Source of the DNA: a bacterium
Lineage (GTDB): Bacteria; UBP4; UBA4092; JAOAEQ01
Length of the DNA: 64,000 bases
Assembly (NCBI GenBank): GCA_026416715.1
Contig: JAOAEQ010000011.1
Coordinates: 1-64,000, forward strand
Direction of reading: 5' to 3'
Shown here: piece by piece, positions 43,764-52,893 of the stretch
How positions within the stretch are numbered: position 1 is the first letter of the stretch
Layout: each line of letters begins with the position of its first letter
Translations under genes and position numbers: made by a program
Notes under the pieces: generated by a model
Seen by the model: only the letters and a program-made list of their open reading frames with translations
What the model was told of the DNA's origin: nothing
Databases searched by the model: none

Positions 43764-43904
43764 AGAGAACCTCCTATCAATAAACATTGCTGAATGTCAA
43801 AATCCAAATGGTAAATCAATGGCAAAATGCTTTATTAACGATAGTATTTGAATCTTGACATTAGTTACCACTTTGCGATTTTGCGATTAGACCTTGAGCA
43901 TAAA

Positions 43905-44645
43905 TTAATATATAACTTTCATTAAAAACAATCCTTGCGCCGGAACCGTCATTCCAGCTCGTTTTCGCTGTTTACTTTGTATAATTGCTCGTACATCTTC
44001 TGGTTCGAGTTTTCCACGACCAACCTGCAAAAGTGTTCCAACCATAATCCGTACCATATTATGTACAAATGCGTTTCCTTGAATGGTAATGTAAATCCAA
44101 TCATGCTCGCGTTTAATGGTTAGTTTTTTTATTGTACGAAAAGAATGTTTCATTATGCTTGGACTAGCATTAAACGCAGTGAAATCATGCGTTCCAATAA
44201 AATATTTTGCTGCTTGTCGCATCCGGTGGATATTGATTTTATACGGATAATGGTATACAAAATTATGGTTGAATACATCCGGGATCTGCCGGTTTAATAT
44301 TCGATATTGATATATGCGCCATTTAGCATCACGTCTAGCATTGAATGAATGCGGGACTTCTACCGCATCTTTAACAGCGATATCGTTCGGTAACAGCGTA
44401 TTCATCGCGCGAATAAGATTTTGCGTCGGAATACGACTATGGGTTTTGAAATTAGCGATTTGGTTCAGCGCATGGACTCCAGCGTCGGTTCGTCCAGCGA
44501 CGATAAGTTTTACCGGATGGTTAAGTATTTGCTGCAAGGTTTTTTCCAGTACTTTTTGGATGCTCATTTGCTGCGGTTGAATCTGCCAACCGCAATAGTT
44601 CGTCCCATCGTATTCAATGGTTAACTTAATATTTCGGGTATCCAT
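43905..44645 (-). CDS. truA: tRNA pseudouridine synthase A
   Basis: TruA makes pseudouridine at positions 38-40 of tRNA anticodon stems. The 246-residue protein has Y-D-G-T-N-Y-C-G-W-Q, the catalytic G-R-T-D-A-G-V-H-A near residue 56, F-N-A-R-R-D-A-K-W-R-I-Y, and N-A-F-V-H-N-M-V-R-I-M-V-G. Its start is only 3 bases after the stop of the membrane protein gene upstream, indicating tight co-transcription. Confidence 0.95.
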   Translation of the reverse strand: MDTRNIKLTIEYDGTNYCGWQIQPQQMSIQKVLEKTLQQILNHPVKLIVAGRTDAGVHALNQIANFKTHSRIPTQNLIRAMNTLLPNDIAVKDAVEVPHSFNARRDAKWRIYQYRILNRQIPDVFNHNFVYHYPYKINIHRMRQAAKYFIGTHDFTAFNASPSIMKHSFRTIKKLTIKREHDWIYITIQGNAFVHNMVRIMVGTLLQVGRGKLEPEDVRAIIQSKQRKRAGMTVPAQGLFLMKVIY

Positions 44646-44648
44646 TTT

Positions 44649-45587
44649 TTATTTATTGGATTGTAAAGACGTATCAATTGAATTCGGCAATACCGGCAAC
44701 CGTTGGGTAACATTTGGTGGAGTTGGTGGTAGAATATTTTTAATGCGCGGTTTGGTGATATAGGTGAATCCAATCACAATCAAAAGGAATAATCCGATAA
44801 AAATAAATGTTGTCCGAATATCGTTCGGTTTAAATTCCAATAACTTCCAATTTACCCACAGAAATGCTGCTGCCATAAACGGTATAACCGGGATACCTTT
44901 ACCACTTAAAATTGAGAGTAGAATCGCTATAACAAACGAAAGTATCAATCCCCAACCGGTTGCGCGAACCCGTAAATTAAATCGCGGAATTAACGTTAAA
45001 AATAGTGATAGAAACGCGAAATCGCCTAAGCCAAGCATAGGGGTGAGAAATTCACTGCCGAACGTAGGATAGTGGATGATAAATCGATGGTAATACAGTG
45101 GTGTTTCGATAATTCTTGCGGTAGGTCCAGCAAATACACTCCATACATCTGCAACGGCAGCAACTAATGCTAATGGGACAATATAACTTCGTTCAGCAAC
45201 AAATAATCCAATCAATTTTCCAAGATTACACGCGATTCCAAGAATCGCTAGATTGACAATAAAACTCGTGGTTACCGTAGCTGGTTCAATTTGATTAACA
45301 TAATGATTGATAACAGTACAGACCAAGGTCAATCCGAATAAACTTGCAATAGATAGAGAATATCGAACATATACATCTATTAAATACAGCGTCGAAGCAA
45401 TTAGAATCATTGCTGAAAGAAACGTTAGATAATCTTCAGCCCAAAAGAATAAAACTGTTTCTTCTGGGTTAGGAATAAGTCGCGAACAGTACACCATTGC
45501 CCAAAACAATGCACTCCAAACCCCGATGGCTAATAATAATTGCCAATAACCTGTTGCTTTTCGTGGTAGATCGTTCGTAAATATCAT
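44649..45587 (-). CDS. Polytopic membrane protein with GxGD intramembrane aspartyl protease motifs (presenilin/SPP-like candidate)
   Basis: The product has eight or nine transmembrane helices. Three features occur in the order seen in presenilin/signal peptide peptidase (family A22): A-D-V-W-S-V (Asp147) in one helix, G-L-G-D-F-A-F (Asp189) in the next, and P-V-I-P-F (233-237) near the position of the PAL motif. These fit the two catalytic Asp and the substrate-gating loop of GxGD proteases, which cut helices within the membrane. The ATG at 45587 is preferred to an upstream TTG. It lies 3 bases before truA and 45 bases after an SBP gene, within a minus-strand run including recN and cvpA. Protease activity is inferred. 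Confidence 0.65.
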   Translation of the reverse strand: MIFTNDLPRKATGYWQLLLAIGVWSALFWAMVYCSRLIPNPEETVLFFWAEDYLTFLSAMILIASTLYLIDVYVRYSLSIASLFGLTLVCTVINHYVNQIEPATVTTSFIVNLAILGIACNLGKLIGLFVAERSYIVPLALVAAVADVWSVFAGPTARIIETPLYYHRFIIHYPTFGSEFLTPMLGLGDFAFLSLFLTLIPRFNLRVRATGWGLILSFVIAILLSILSGKGIPVIPFMAAAFLWVNWKLLEFKPNDIRTTFIFIGLFLLIVIGFTYITKPRIKNILPPTPPNVTQRLPVLPNSIDTSLQSNK

Positions 45588-45632
45588 GGTAAATTTCCGT
45601 GATCTCAATTATGAGGTTTCAATTAACCAATG

Positions 45633-47234
45633 TTATCGCATCAAATGATTGATCCAGATGTTTTTCAATGATTGCGATTGAATACCGCGCTGAGTCACCT
45701 GTTGCAGATACGGTTGTCGGATATAATATGGTCTTGTCTCAAATAGCGGAATGACCGGCAGTTCTTGTTGAACTAGGTTAAGTGCTTGTTGTAAAAATTT
45801 ATCCCGTTCTGATTCAGTTTGTGACATTCGTGTAGAATCGAGTATCGGTTCGAGTTGCGGATGGTAAAAATAGGTTTGGTTTCCTTCCACCCCGCAATTC
45901 TTCTGCAGGTATAACGAGCGTAATATTATTTCTGGATCCCAACTCTCAGCGAAATATTGCGAATAGAACATATCGAAATTACCGGTTTTAATCCGTTGGA
46001 TAAAATCTACTGTCGGGAGTTCTTCAATTTGAATCGGATACCCTGCTTCGATGAACCCTACTTGGATCCGTTGTGCGATATATTTTGCTTCCCAATCTGA
46101 ACGATTAACTAGCAACGATAATTTACGCTTTGCGAATTGGCGAAACAGTTCTTGAGCGGTAGTCAATGAGTAAAAATATGCTTGTTCTTCACTGGTTAAC
46201 CTATGAATAGCTGAAGAAGATAATATTCCGTGATTGTTTAAAACAAATTCAAGAATACCTTGTCGATTCAACGTAAATGCTACCGCTTGCCGAAACTTAA
46301 TATCGGACATCGGGAATTTAGTTAAATTGAAACCCAGATAAGCTAGGTTCGGAATATTAGTTTGGACTAAATACGGTTTTAACGCTGGATTTTCAGTCAC
46401 CCTATGGAATTCTTCTTCAGGAACATACACAAAATCAAGATTACCTAACTCAAACTCGAGCAAATCAGCAGTCGGCATTTCACTTAGGATAAAGTTAATT
46501 CCATCGAGATAAGGTCTTCCTTCCCAGTATACTGGATTGGCAAGCAATCGCACTGCATGTAGAGTCTGTTCTAAAAAGATAAAAGGACCGCTCCCTATCG
46601 GTTGAATATCAATATCTGCTATCTTTTCAGGACAAACAATACTCGCCGCCGGATGGGCTAATGCATACAACAATTTTGGATACGGTCGCAGGAGTCGAAA
46701 TCGAACCGTTGTTTGGTTAACAGATTCAATTCCGGTAATCTGATTATTTTGCCCTGTATTATATTCCCGATACCCGCTAAGCGAAGAAAAAAGCCAACTT
46801 TTAGGCGAGCGCAATGATGGTGAAACCAATCGTTCGATAGAGTATTTAACATCATCTGCGGTAACCATTCTACCGGTATGGAATTTTGCTGTAGTGCGTA
46901 GGTGAAATGTCCAGGTTAATCCGTCAGGAGAAGTTGACCAAGATTCAGCTAATGATGGTATCGGTTTATTTTCGCTGTCGAACTCAACTAATCGGTCGTA
47001 TAGATTGAGAATAACCGTTCGTTCTGCTGGGGTAATAGCTATGGCAGGATCGTAGGTTGTTGGTAGTACAGGGATAGGTATCCGCAACGTACCACCATAC
47101 TGTGGCAGAATTACGCTAAACCCAAGCTGTGCAAATAAAAAAGTTATTAAGATACCACAAGCAGTTCGGGAGAAACGATGAACGATGGTATATGGTACAT
47201 GTAAAATGTAAAATGATAAAGGTATAAAAACCAT
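45633..47234 (-). CDS. ABC transporter solute-binding protein, family 5 (peptide/nickel type)
   Basis: The 533-residue protein has an N-terminal hydrophobic signal (about 22-42) and the SBP_bac_5 layout: G-G-T-L-R-I, D-P-A-I-A-I-T-P-A-E, the L-A-E-S-W-S-T-S-P-D-G-L-T-W-T-F-H-L-R signature (about residue 95), and F-R-Q-A-V-A-F-T-L-N-R. Such proteins bind oligopeptides, nickel or sugars for an ABC importer, but no permease or ATPase gene is next to it here. It starts 13 bases after recN. The first 15 residues may be noncoding if the true start is further in. Confidence 0.88.
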   Translation of the reverse strand: MVFIPLSFYILHVPYTIVHRFSRTACGILITFLFAQLGFSVILPQYGGTLRIPIPVLPTTYDPAIAITPAERTVILNLYDRLVEFDSENKPIPSLAESWSTSPDGLTWTFHLRTTAKFHTGRMVTADDVKYSIERLVSPSLRSPKSWLFSSLSGYREYNTGQNNQITGIESVNQTTVRFRLLRPYPKLLYALAHPAASIVCPEKIADIDIQPIGSGPFIFLEQTLHAVRLLANPVYWEGRPYLDGINFILSEMPTADLLEFELGNLDFVYVPEEEFHRVTENPALKPYLVQTNIPNLAYLGFNLTKFPMSDIKFRQAVAFTLNRQGILEFVLNNHGILSSSAIHRLTSEEQAYFYSLTTAQELFRQFAKRKLSLLVNRSDWEAKYIAQRIQVGFIEAGYPIQIEELPTVDFIQRIKTGNFDMFYSQYFAESWDPEIILRSLYLQKNCGVEGNQTYFYHPQLEPILDSTRMSQTESERDKFLQQALNLVQQELPVIPLFETRPYYIRQPYLQQVTQRGIQSQSLKNIWINHLMR

Positions 47235-47247
47235 AAGTGCCTTAAAT

Positions 47248-49005
47248 TCAGAGCGTATTTTTTTTCTTCTTATTTGATTTCGATGAACGATATTCTTCTA
47301 ATAAAGACTCCGCATGGTGTATTGCGGTCGGAGTAATTGATTCTCCGCTAAGCATTCGAGCGAGTTCGTTGGTTCGCGCTTGACTATCAAGATGATGGAT
47401 AGTCGTAAACGTTTTGGTTTTGAGTTGTGTTTTTGTCACCCGATAATGGTTATGTGCCGCGGCAGCAATCTGGGGGAGATGAGTTATCACAATTACTTGA
47501 CGGCTCTCGCTCAGCTGTCGGAGTTTTTTCCCAACAACTTGTGCCATAGCACCACCAATTCCGACATCAATTTCATCGAAGACCAATGTCGGGATATCAT
47601 CTATTTTCGCTAGGATAGTTTTTATCGCTAACATTACCCGAGATAATTCACCACCAGATACGATTTTAGCTAGCGGTTTTAATTCTTCGCCCGGATTAGC
47701 GGAAAATAAAAATTCAATTTGGTCAATTCCAGTAGCCATAACCGCAATTTTTTCGCCCTGATATTCTAAAATACCGTTCGGATTGGTTTTTTGGTTGACA
47801 TCAACCTGAAACCGGGTTTTGGTCATTCCTAGTTCATTTAATTCAGAGGCTATCAACTGCGCAAGTTTTTTCCCAGCTTGGTTTCGTTTGGCGGATAACT
47901 GCCATGCGAGATCTGATAAGGTTTTTTTAGTTATATCTAATTGCTTTCGTAACGCAGCTATTCGTTCTTCTTGATGGGTTAAATTATATAAATTTTCTTC
48001 CCAATTTTTTTTCAATACCATGAGTGCTGAGATAGACTCGCAGGCATATTTTCGTTTCAATTTTTGAATTAACGCCAATCGTTCTTCAACCCATTCGAGT
48101 CGATTCGGGTCTATCACAATATTATCGCGATATGTTCGAAGAGCACGATATAGTTCATCTAAACCAGATTTAATCTGTTCTATGTCTGCAATGAGAGACT
48201 GTTGCGTTGGATCAAGCTGGGCAAGCTCTTCGATAGCTAATCGCACCCGATTGATTCCGGACAATAACCCGCCGAAACTTTGGTATTCACTACCGTAGAG
48301 TTCATCTACTGCTTTTGCAGCTAGTAGTTGCCGCTTTTCCGCTTGACTAAGTAACTGTCGTTCTGCAGATAACTCTGGTTCTTCGTTTTCCTGTAATTCC
48401 GCATTTTGTACCTCAGCAATTTGATATTGTAAAGTTTCCTGCTGCCGAATCATATCTGCCTGCGTTTGCATCAGCGCCAGCAGTTCTTGTTCTAAAGAAC
48501 GATACCGCACTAACGTGTTTTCGAACTCGTTCCGTAGAGATAGTAAACCTGCAAAATTATCAAGCAAATCCAACTGTTTACTCGGGTGCAATAGTGATTG
48601 ATGTTGATGCTGACCATGGATATCAACTAACTCAGCCCCGATTTTTTGCAGGAGATTTATCGTCACAATGTTGTTGTTCACCCATGCCCGAGTTCGACCG
48701 GTTCGCGCTACTTCCCGACGCACTAAAAGTTCAGATTCACCATCTGCTGCTAGCCCTGCGGTAGCGAGTAATTGCTGCAGGTGCTGATTCGCACCGATAT
48801 CAAATACCGCTTCGACTACCGAAGTTTCCGCATCAGTGCGGATATTACTTAAATCCGTTCGTTCACCAAGAACTTGAGCAAGCGCATCGATTAGAATAGA
48901 TTTACCGGTTCCCGTTTCCCCGGTTAAAACGTTTAATCCTGGTGCGAATGATAATTCAAGGTTATCAATTAATGCGAAATTAGTTATCTTAAGTATCTGC
49001 AACAT
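47248..49005 (-). CDS. recN: DNA repair protein RecN
   Basis: RecN is an SMC-like ATPase active in double-strand break repair. The 585-residue protein has Walker A G-E-T-G-T-G-K-S at residues 29-36, long coiled-coil arms (about 150-360), the signature L-S-R-V-M-L-A-I-K, Walker B L-V-F-D-E-I-D-V-G-I-G-G, and H-L-P-Q-I-A-A near the C terminus. Its length is typical. It lies between cvpA and an SBP gene. Confidence 0.96.
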   Translation of the reverse strand: MLQILKITNFALIDNLELSFAPGLNVLTGETGTGKSILIDALAQVLGERTDLSNIRTDAETSVVEAVFDIGANQHLQQLLATAGLAADGESELLVRREVARTGRTRAWVNNNIVTINLLQKIGAELVDIHGQHQHQSLLHPSKQLDLLDNFAGLLSLRNEFENTLVRYRSLEQELLALMQTQADMIRQQETLQYQIAEVQNAELQENEEPELSAERQLLSQAEKRQLLAAKAVDELYGSEYQSFGGLLSGINRVRLAIEELAQLDPTQQSLIADIEQIKSGLDELYRALRTYRDNIVIDPNRLEWVEERLALIQKLKRKYACESISALMVLKKNWEENLYNLTHQEERIAALRKQLDITKKTLSDLAWQLSAKRNQAGKKLAQLIASELNELGMTKTRFQVDVNQKTNPNGILEYQGEKIAVMATGIDQIEFLFSANPGEELKPLAKIVSGGELSRVMLAIKTILAKIDDIPTLVFDEIDVGIGGAMAQVVGKKLRQLSESRQVIVITHLPQIAAAAHNHYRVTKTQLKTKTFTTIHHLDSQARTNELARMLSGESITPTAIHHAESLLEEYRSSKSNKKKKNTL

Positions 49006-49057
49006 GAGTAAAATGTAAAAGGAACGTTATTGCTGATATTCCCATTCATTTATTCAT

Positions 49058-49588
49058 TTAGAGGTCACGAAATCCGAGCTTATCAGCGCCAGCTAGATTT
49101 ACAAAGATGTTATACACTTTCGGACAGAGTTTCATTGTTTTTTGCACGATGAAATCAGTATCGAGTGGTTTTGCCAATAGATGTTCTGCCGGTAACGAAT
49201 AATGGAGAAAAACCAAAACTACACTCGCAATAATGATTCCTTTCATTGTGCCGAAAATAGTGCCAATAATTTTGCTCGGCATCGTATATAATTCAACCCG
49301 ACGAATTTTCCCCTGAAGATAGAGTGTAGTGGTACTAAATAACCCGCGCACGATAATAAAAATCAGACCGAACGCAATACCTTCAGGTAATGAGGTGGTT
49401 GCCGTCCAGTATTCTCTGAAAATATCCGCAAGCCATTCGTAATTAGTTAAAGCCGCGAACGCTGAAATAATCGATGCCATGAAATTGAATGATTCGAGTA
49501 ACGCGCCATTTAAGTGCCCGCGATGCCCGAGAATAAAAATTAAAATAATAATATCGAGGATATAAATAAACCGAATGACCAATTCCAT
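49058..49588 (-). CDS. CvpA family membrane protein
   Basis: The 176-residue protein has four transmembrane helices in the CvpA pattern, with the family's F-G-L-I-F-I-I-V-R-G-L helix and K-I-I-G-T-I-F-G-T-M-K-G-I-I-I-A segment. CvpA-like proteins are linked to colicin V production and envelope maintenance, but their mechanism is unknown. It precedes recN by 52 bases, probably in one operon. Confidence 0.8.
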   Translation of the reverse strand: MELVIRFIYILDIIILIFILGHRGHLNGALLESFNFMASIISAFAALTNYEWLADIFREYWTATTSLPEGIAFGLIFIIVRGLFSTTTLYLQGKIRRVELYTMPSKIIGTIFGTMKGIIIASVVLVFLHYSLPAEHLLAKPLDTDFIVQKTMKLCPKVYNIFVNLAGADKLGFRDL

Positions 49589-49702
49589 AATAAATAGTGA
49601 AATTGTATCTTTTGTAACGCATTGAACGTCCTCAACGGCATTCGAATAACCGTTTACCGTTAAAGATTCCGTTCGTTCCCCTATCAGGGTTATGCGTGCA
49701 TG

Positions 49703-51244
49703 TTATGTGGATATCGCTTGAGCGACTTCTTCTAACGTGGTTGTGCCACGCTTTGCTTTAATGATTCCATCTTCAGCCAAAGTTTGCATCCCATTTTTTA
49801 TTGCCGTCGAACGAATAATCACTGCGGATTCTTTTCGGTCAATCATTTCTCGGATCATATCATCAATAATCAGCAATTCAAATATCCCGGTTCGTCCACT
49901 ATATCCGGTATATTTGCAGAGTTCGCATCCTTTTCCAGAGAATAATGGTGTATTGAGTGGGAGATTGAATTCTTCCAGTAGTTCTTTTTTCGGGGTATGC
50001 GGTTCTTTACAATGTTGACAGATACACCGCACCAGACGTTGCGCCATCACGGCGAGCAACGACCCTGAAATAAGATACGGTTCGACCCCGATATCCATCA
50101 ATCGGATAATTGTGCCGACCGCATCGTTGGTATGTAACGTTGAAAAAATCAAATGACCGGTTAACGCTGCTTGAATTGCAATTTGTGCGGTTTCCGCGTC
50201 GCGAATTTCACCGACCATAATCACATCCGGATCCTGGCGGAGAATAGAACGGATTCCACTCGCAAAAGTGATATCCGCTTTCGGATTAATTGGAATTTGG
50301 TTGATACCATCGAGTTGATATTCGACCGGTTCTTCGATGGTAATAATGTTTTTCGATTTCACATCGAGTGCGGATAATGCAGAATATAGCGTCGAAGTTT
50401 TTCCACAACCGGTTGGTCCAGTAACTAGAATCATTCCTTGCGGTCGTTCGATAAGACGTCGGAATTTGGTTAATACTTCCGGTTGAATTCCTAACGAATC
50501 CAGTGCTAGTAAATATCCTTTTCGGTCTAACAGGCGTAACGCTAGTTTTTCACCATAAATAGTAGGAGACGTGCTGACGCGGATATCAATTCTCGTATCA
50601 TTGAATTCGACTTGGAACCGACCATCGAGTGGTTTCCGCCGTTCAGCAATATCCAAATCTGCCATAACTTTTATACACGGAATTATCCCAGATTGCAATT
50701 CTTTAGGCGGACCGACAATTTCGTGTAGTACACCATCTATCCGGTAGCGTACCCGCAACGATTCTGCTTCCGGTTCGAGATGGATATCGGTTGCTCGGTC
50801 GAGAATCGCATTCGCGATGAGCATTTTCGCTGCACGAATTGACGACCATTGATCTTCAATGCCGGGGATATCCGCTTGAGTCATCATTTCTTTTCCGATA
50901 ATCCGGAGACTACGTTCATCAAATTTTCGTAAGGAGTCAACGAAGATATTGCTCACTACCGCTGCAGATAATGGATGATGACATTTCGGACAGACAGCGA
51001 GTTTTGTTTTAGTTCGCGGAAGTTTGTATCCACAGGTCGGACACCGATTTTTCGATTCTACTTTCGAGAGAAGATACATCACATAACCGACCGGACCGGT
51101 GAAGAGCGTGATGGTATTCCAAAAATGCGGTTTCTGTTTTCGTTCGAGTTGGTCAGCGTTAACCCAGCAAACGAACCACACCCAACCAATGGTTACCGTG
51201 GCGAGTATTCCGAGAACAATATTGATAAAAATAATTTCGTCCAT
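49703..51244 (-). CDS. GspE/PilB-type secretion ATPase with N-terminal membrane anchor and zinc ribbon
   Basis: The C-terminal 400 residues are a T2SS_E-type ATPase: Walker A G-P-T-G-C-G-K-T (about 276), Asp box I-I-T-I-E-E-P-V-E, Walker B D-P-D-V-I-M-V-G-E, His box and the tetracysteine C-x2-C...C-x2-C metal loop. Unlike GspE/PilB, the usual N1 domain is absent; the first 60 residues hold two transmembrane helices and then a zinc ribbon (C-P-T-C-G...C-P-K-C). No pilin, secretin or PilC gene is close by. It may power a pilus-like or competence machine whose other parts lie elsewhere. Confidence 0.88.
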   Translation of the reverse strand: MDEIIFINIVLGILATVTIGWVWFVCWVNADQLERKQKPHFWNTITLFTGPVGYVMYLLSKVESKNRCPTCGYKLPRTKTKLAVCPKCHHPLSAAVVSNIFVDSLRKFDERSLRIIGKEMMTQADIPGIEDQWSSIRAAKMLIANAILDRATDIHLEPEAESLRVRYRIDGVLHEIVGPPKELQSGIIPCIKVMADLDIAERRKPLDGRFQVEFNDTRIDIRVSTSPTIYGEKLALRLLDRKGYLLALDSLGIQPEVLTKFRRLIERPQGMILVTGPTGCGKTSTLYSALSALDVKSKNIITIEEPVEYQLDGINQIPINPKADITFASGIRSILRQDPDVIMVGEIRDAETAQIAIQAALTGHLIFSTLHTNDAVGTIIRLMDIGVEPYLISGSLLAVMAQRLVRCICQHCKEPHTPKKELLEEFNLPLNTPLFSGKGCELCKYTGYSGRTGIFELLIIDDMIREMIDRKESAVIIRSTAIKNGMQTLAEDGIIKAKRGTTTLEEVAQAIST

Positions 51245-51753
51245 AATAGTTAATCAATTCTGATTATACCGAAAAATGTTGGTTTTCGTCTAATAATTTT
51301 CCCACTTTTATTTTCAGCTAAATTGTCTGAATGGGTAAAAAAACGGTTTGATTCCTATATCGCTCGTGTCTAGTTCATCATTCAACCACGAACAAAGACC
51401 AATTAGCCATAATTGAGACCATACAGTTCATTTAGTTATTTTTCTACGCTAATCATACACTCAATAATTAAGGATACATACCCGAATTGAACCGAACAAT
51501 TCCGTATCTACTCCACTGTTTCCCTGAAACATCAGTGTCATAAAAGACAACTCATACAAAATAGGGTTTTAACCCTAAATCGCTTGATTCCGCAAGGTTG
51601 GACATAAGAATCGAATATCGCCTATGGCAAAATTTGGGTTAAATTGAGGGTAGGCTAAAAATTGTGTAGAATAAATAAAAAACAGTTTAATTTTATGAAA
51701 TGTTATGGTAAAATTATGTATATATACAGTTAAGCTTATGAATGAAACCAATC
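51245..51753. other. Divergent intergenic region between pilB-like and ABC exporter genes
   Basis: This region of about 510 bases has no credible gene. It includes a dyad TAGGGTT-TT-AACCCTA (51562-51577) that could be an operator, and a TATAAT on the minus strand (51268-51263) that could be the -10 of the pilB-like gene, though no matching -35 is visible. It ends in the terminator-like hairpin below. Confidence 0.4.
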
Positions 51754-51784
51754 GAACCTCCGTCAAATTCGGAGGTTCATTTTT
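51754..51784 (+). terminator. Terminator-like hairpin in the ABC exporter leader
   Basis: GAACCTCCG (51754-51762) pairs perfectly with CGGAGGTTC (51770-51778) across a 7-base loop, followed by ATTTTTG. The hairpin ends directly before the GAGGTG Shine-Dalgarno (51785-51790). The gene upstream is divergent, so the hairpin should act on this leader. Confidence 0.75.
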
Positions 51785-51796
51785 GAGGTGAAATGT

Positions 51797-52741
51797 ATGT
51801 TGATGATTAGAACGGAAAATTTATCGAAAGTATATCTGGTGAAAAAGTTTGCGCTTGCGATTAAACCGAAAAAGACAGTGGCATTAAATCGGTTGAATTT
51901 AGAAGTTCAATCCGGTGAAATTTTTGGTTTCCTTGGTCCGAATGGTGCAGGGAAAACCACTACGATTAAGCTTATCCTTGGTCTTTTGTTTCCGACTGAA
52001 GGGCAAACCTGGTTATTTGAGCAGCCAGCAACGAGAGTTGATGTGAAACGAGAAATCGGGTTTTTGCCGGAGAACCCCTATTTTTATGATTATCTTAAAG
52101 GGGAAGAAATCCTGCATTTTATGGGTCAGTTGTATGGAATTAATAAATCTGACCGTGTGCGGAAAGTAGATGAATTACTCAAAAAAGTCGGGTTAGAAGA
52201 AGCTCGGTCGATGCCATTACGCAAATATTCCAAAGGGATGCTCCAGCGGATAGGACTGGCACAAGCACTGTTAAATGATCCGAAACTAGTCATTCTTGAT
52301 GAACCGTTAACCGGTCTCGACCCGATCGGCAGAAAAGAAATCCGCGATTTAATACTTCAACTGCGGGATGAAGGGAAAACTGTTTTCTTTAGTACCCATA
52401 TCTTATCAGATGCAGAAATGATTTGCGACCGGGTAGGGATGCTTATGAAAGGGAATTTGACGAAGGTTGGAAAACTCTCAGAGTTGCTGAATCCGCAGGT
52501 TAAATCAATTGAAATAGTTATTGCTGGTCTTTCAGCGGAGGGAAAACAGCAGGTACAGAAATTTGCGAACCGAATGAAAGATTTAGGGAATGAATTGGTA
52601 GCGAATTTAGCAGATGAAAAATCAGTTCCAGCACTACTCGAATTAATTAAACAAGAACAAGCGAAACTGGTTTCACTAATTCCGCAGAAAGAATCGCTCG
52701 AAGAAGTATTTATGCGTGAAGTAAAAGAAAGCCAAGAATAA
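51797..52741 (+). CDS. ABC transporter ATP-binding protein (ABC-2 type exporter)
   Basis: The 314-residue protein has a complete ABC domain: Walker A G-P-N-G-A-G-K-T (about residue 48), signature Y-S-K-G-M-L-Q-R-I-G-L (about 140), Walker B L-V-I-L-D-E-P-L-T-G-L-D and the switch His in F-F-S-T-H-I-L. A C-terminal extension of about 90 residues is usual for ABC-2 exporters. The ATG at 51797 follows GAGGTG by 6 bases; a GTG at 51788 would lie within that Shine-Dalgarno. Its permease is the next gene. The substrate is unknown. Confidence 0.94.
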   Translation: MLMIRTENLSKVYLVKKFALAIKPKKTVALNRLNLEVQSGEIFGFLGPNGAGKTTTIKLILGLLFPTEGQTWLFEQPATRVDVKREIGFLPENPYFYDYLKGEEILHFMGQLYGINKSDRVRKVDELLKKVGLEEARSMPLRKYSKGMLQRIGLAQALLNDPKLVILDEPLTGLDPIGRKEIRDLILQLRDEGKTVFFSTHILSDAEMICDRVGMLMKGNLTKVGKLSELLNPQVKSIEIVIAGLSAEGKQQVQKFANRMKDLGNELVANLADEKSVPALLELIKQEQAKLVSLIPQKESLEEVFMREVKESQE

Positions 52742-52893
52742 CCGGCATATCCAACATACAAAAATAAATGTTAAAGAAAAAACTTTAAATGCCAAAATAA
52801 AATCAAAAACCATGAAAACGCGAAAATTGACCATTATGGAATAAAGTTGGTAATAGGGTATTTCGATTTTCGTGATTTCGTGGAAGGTGAACT

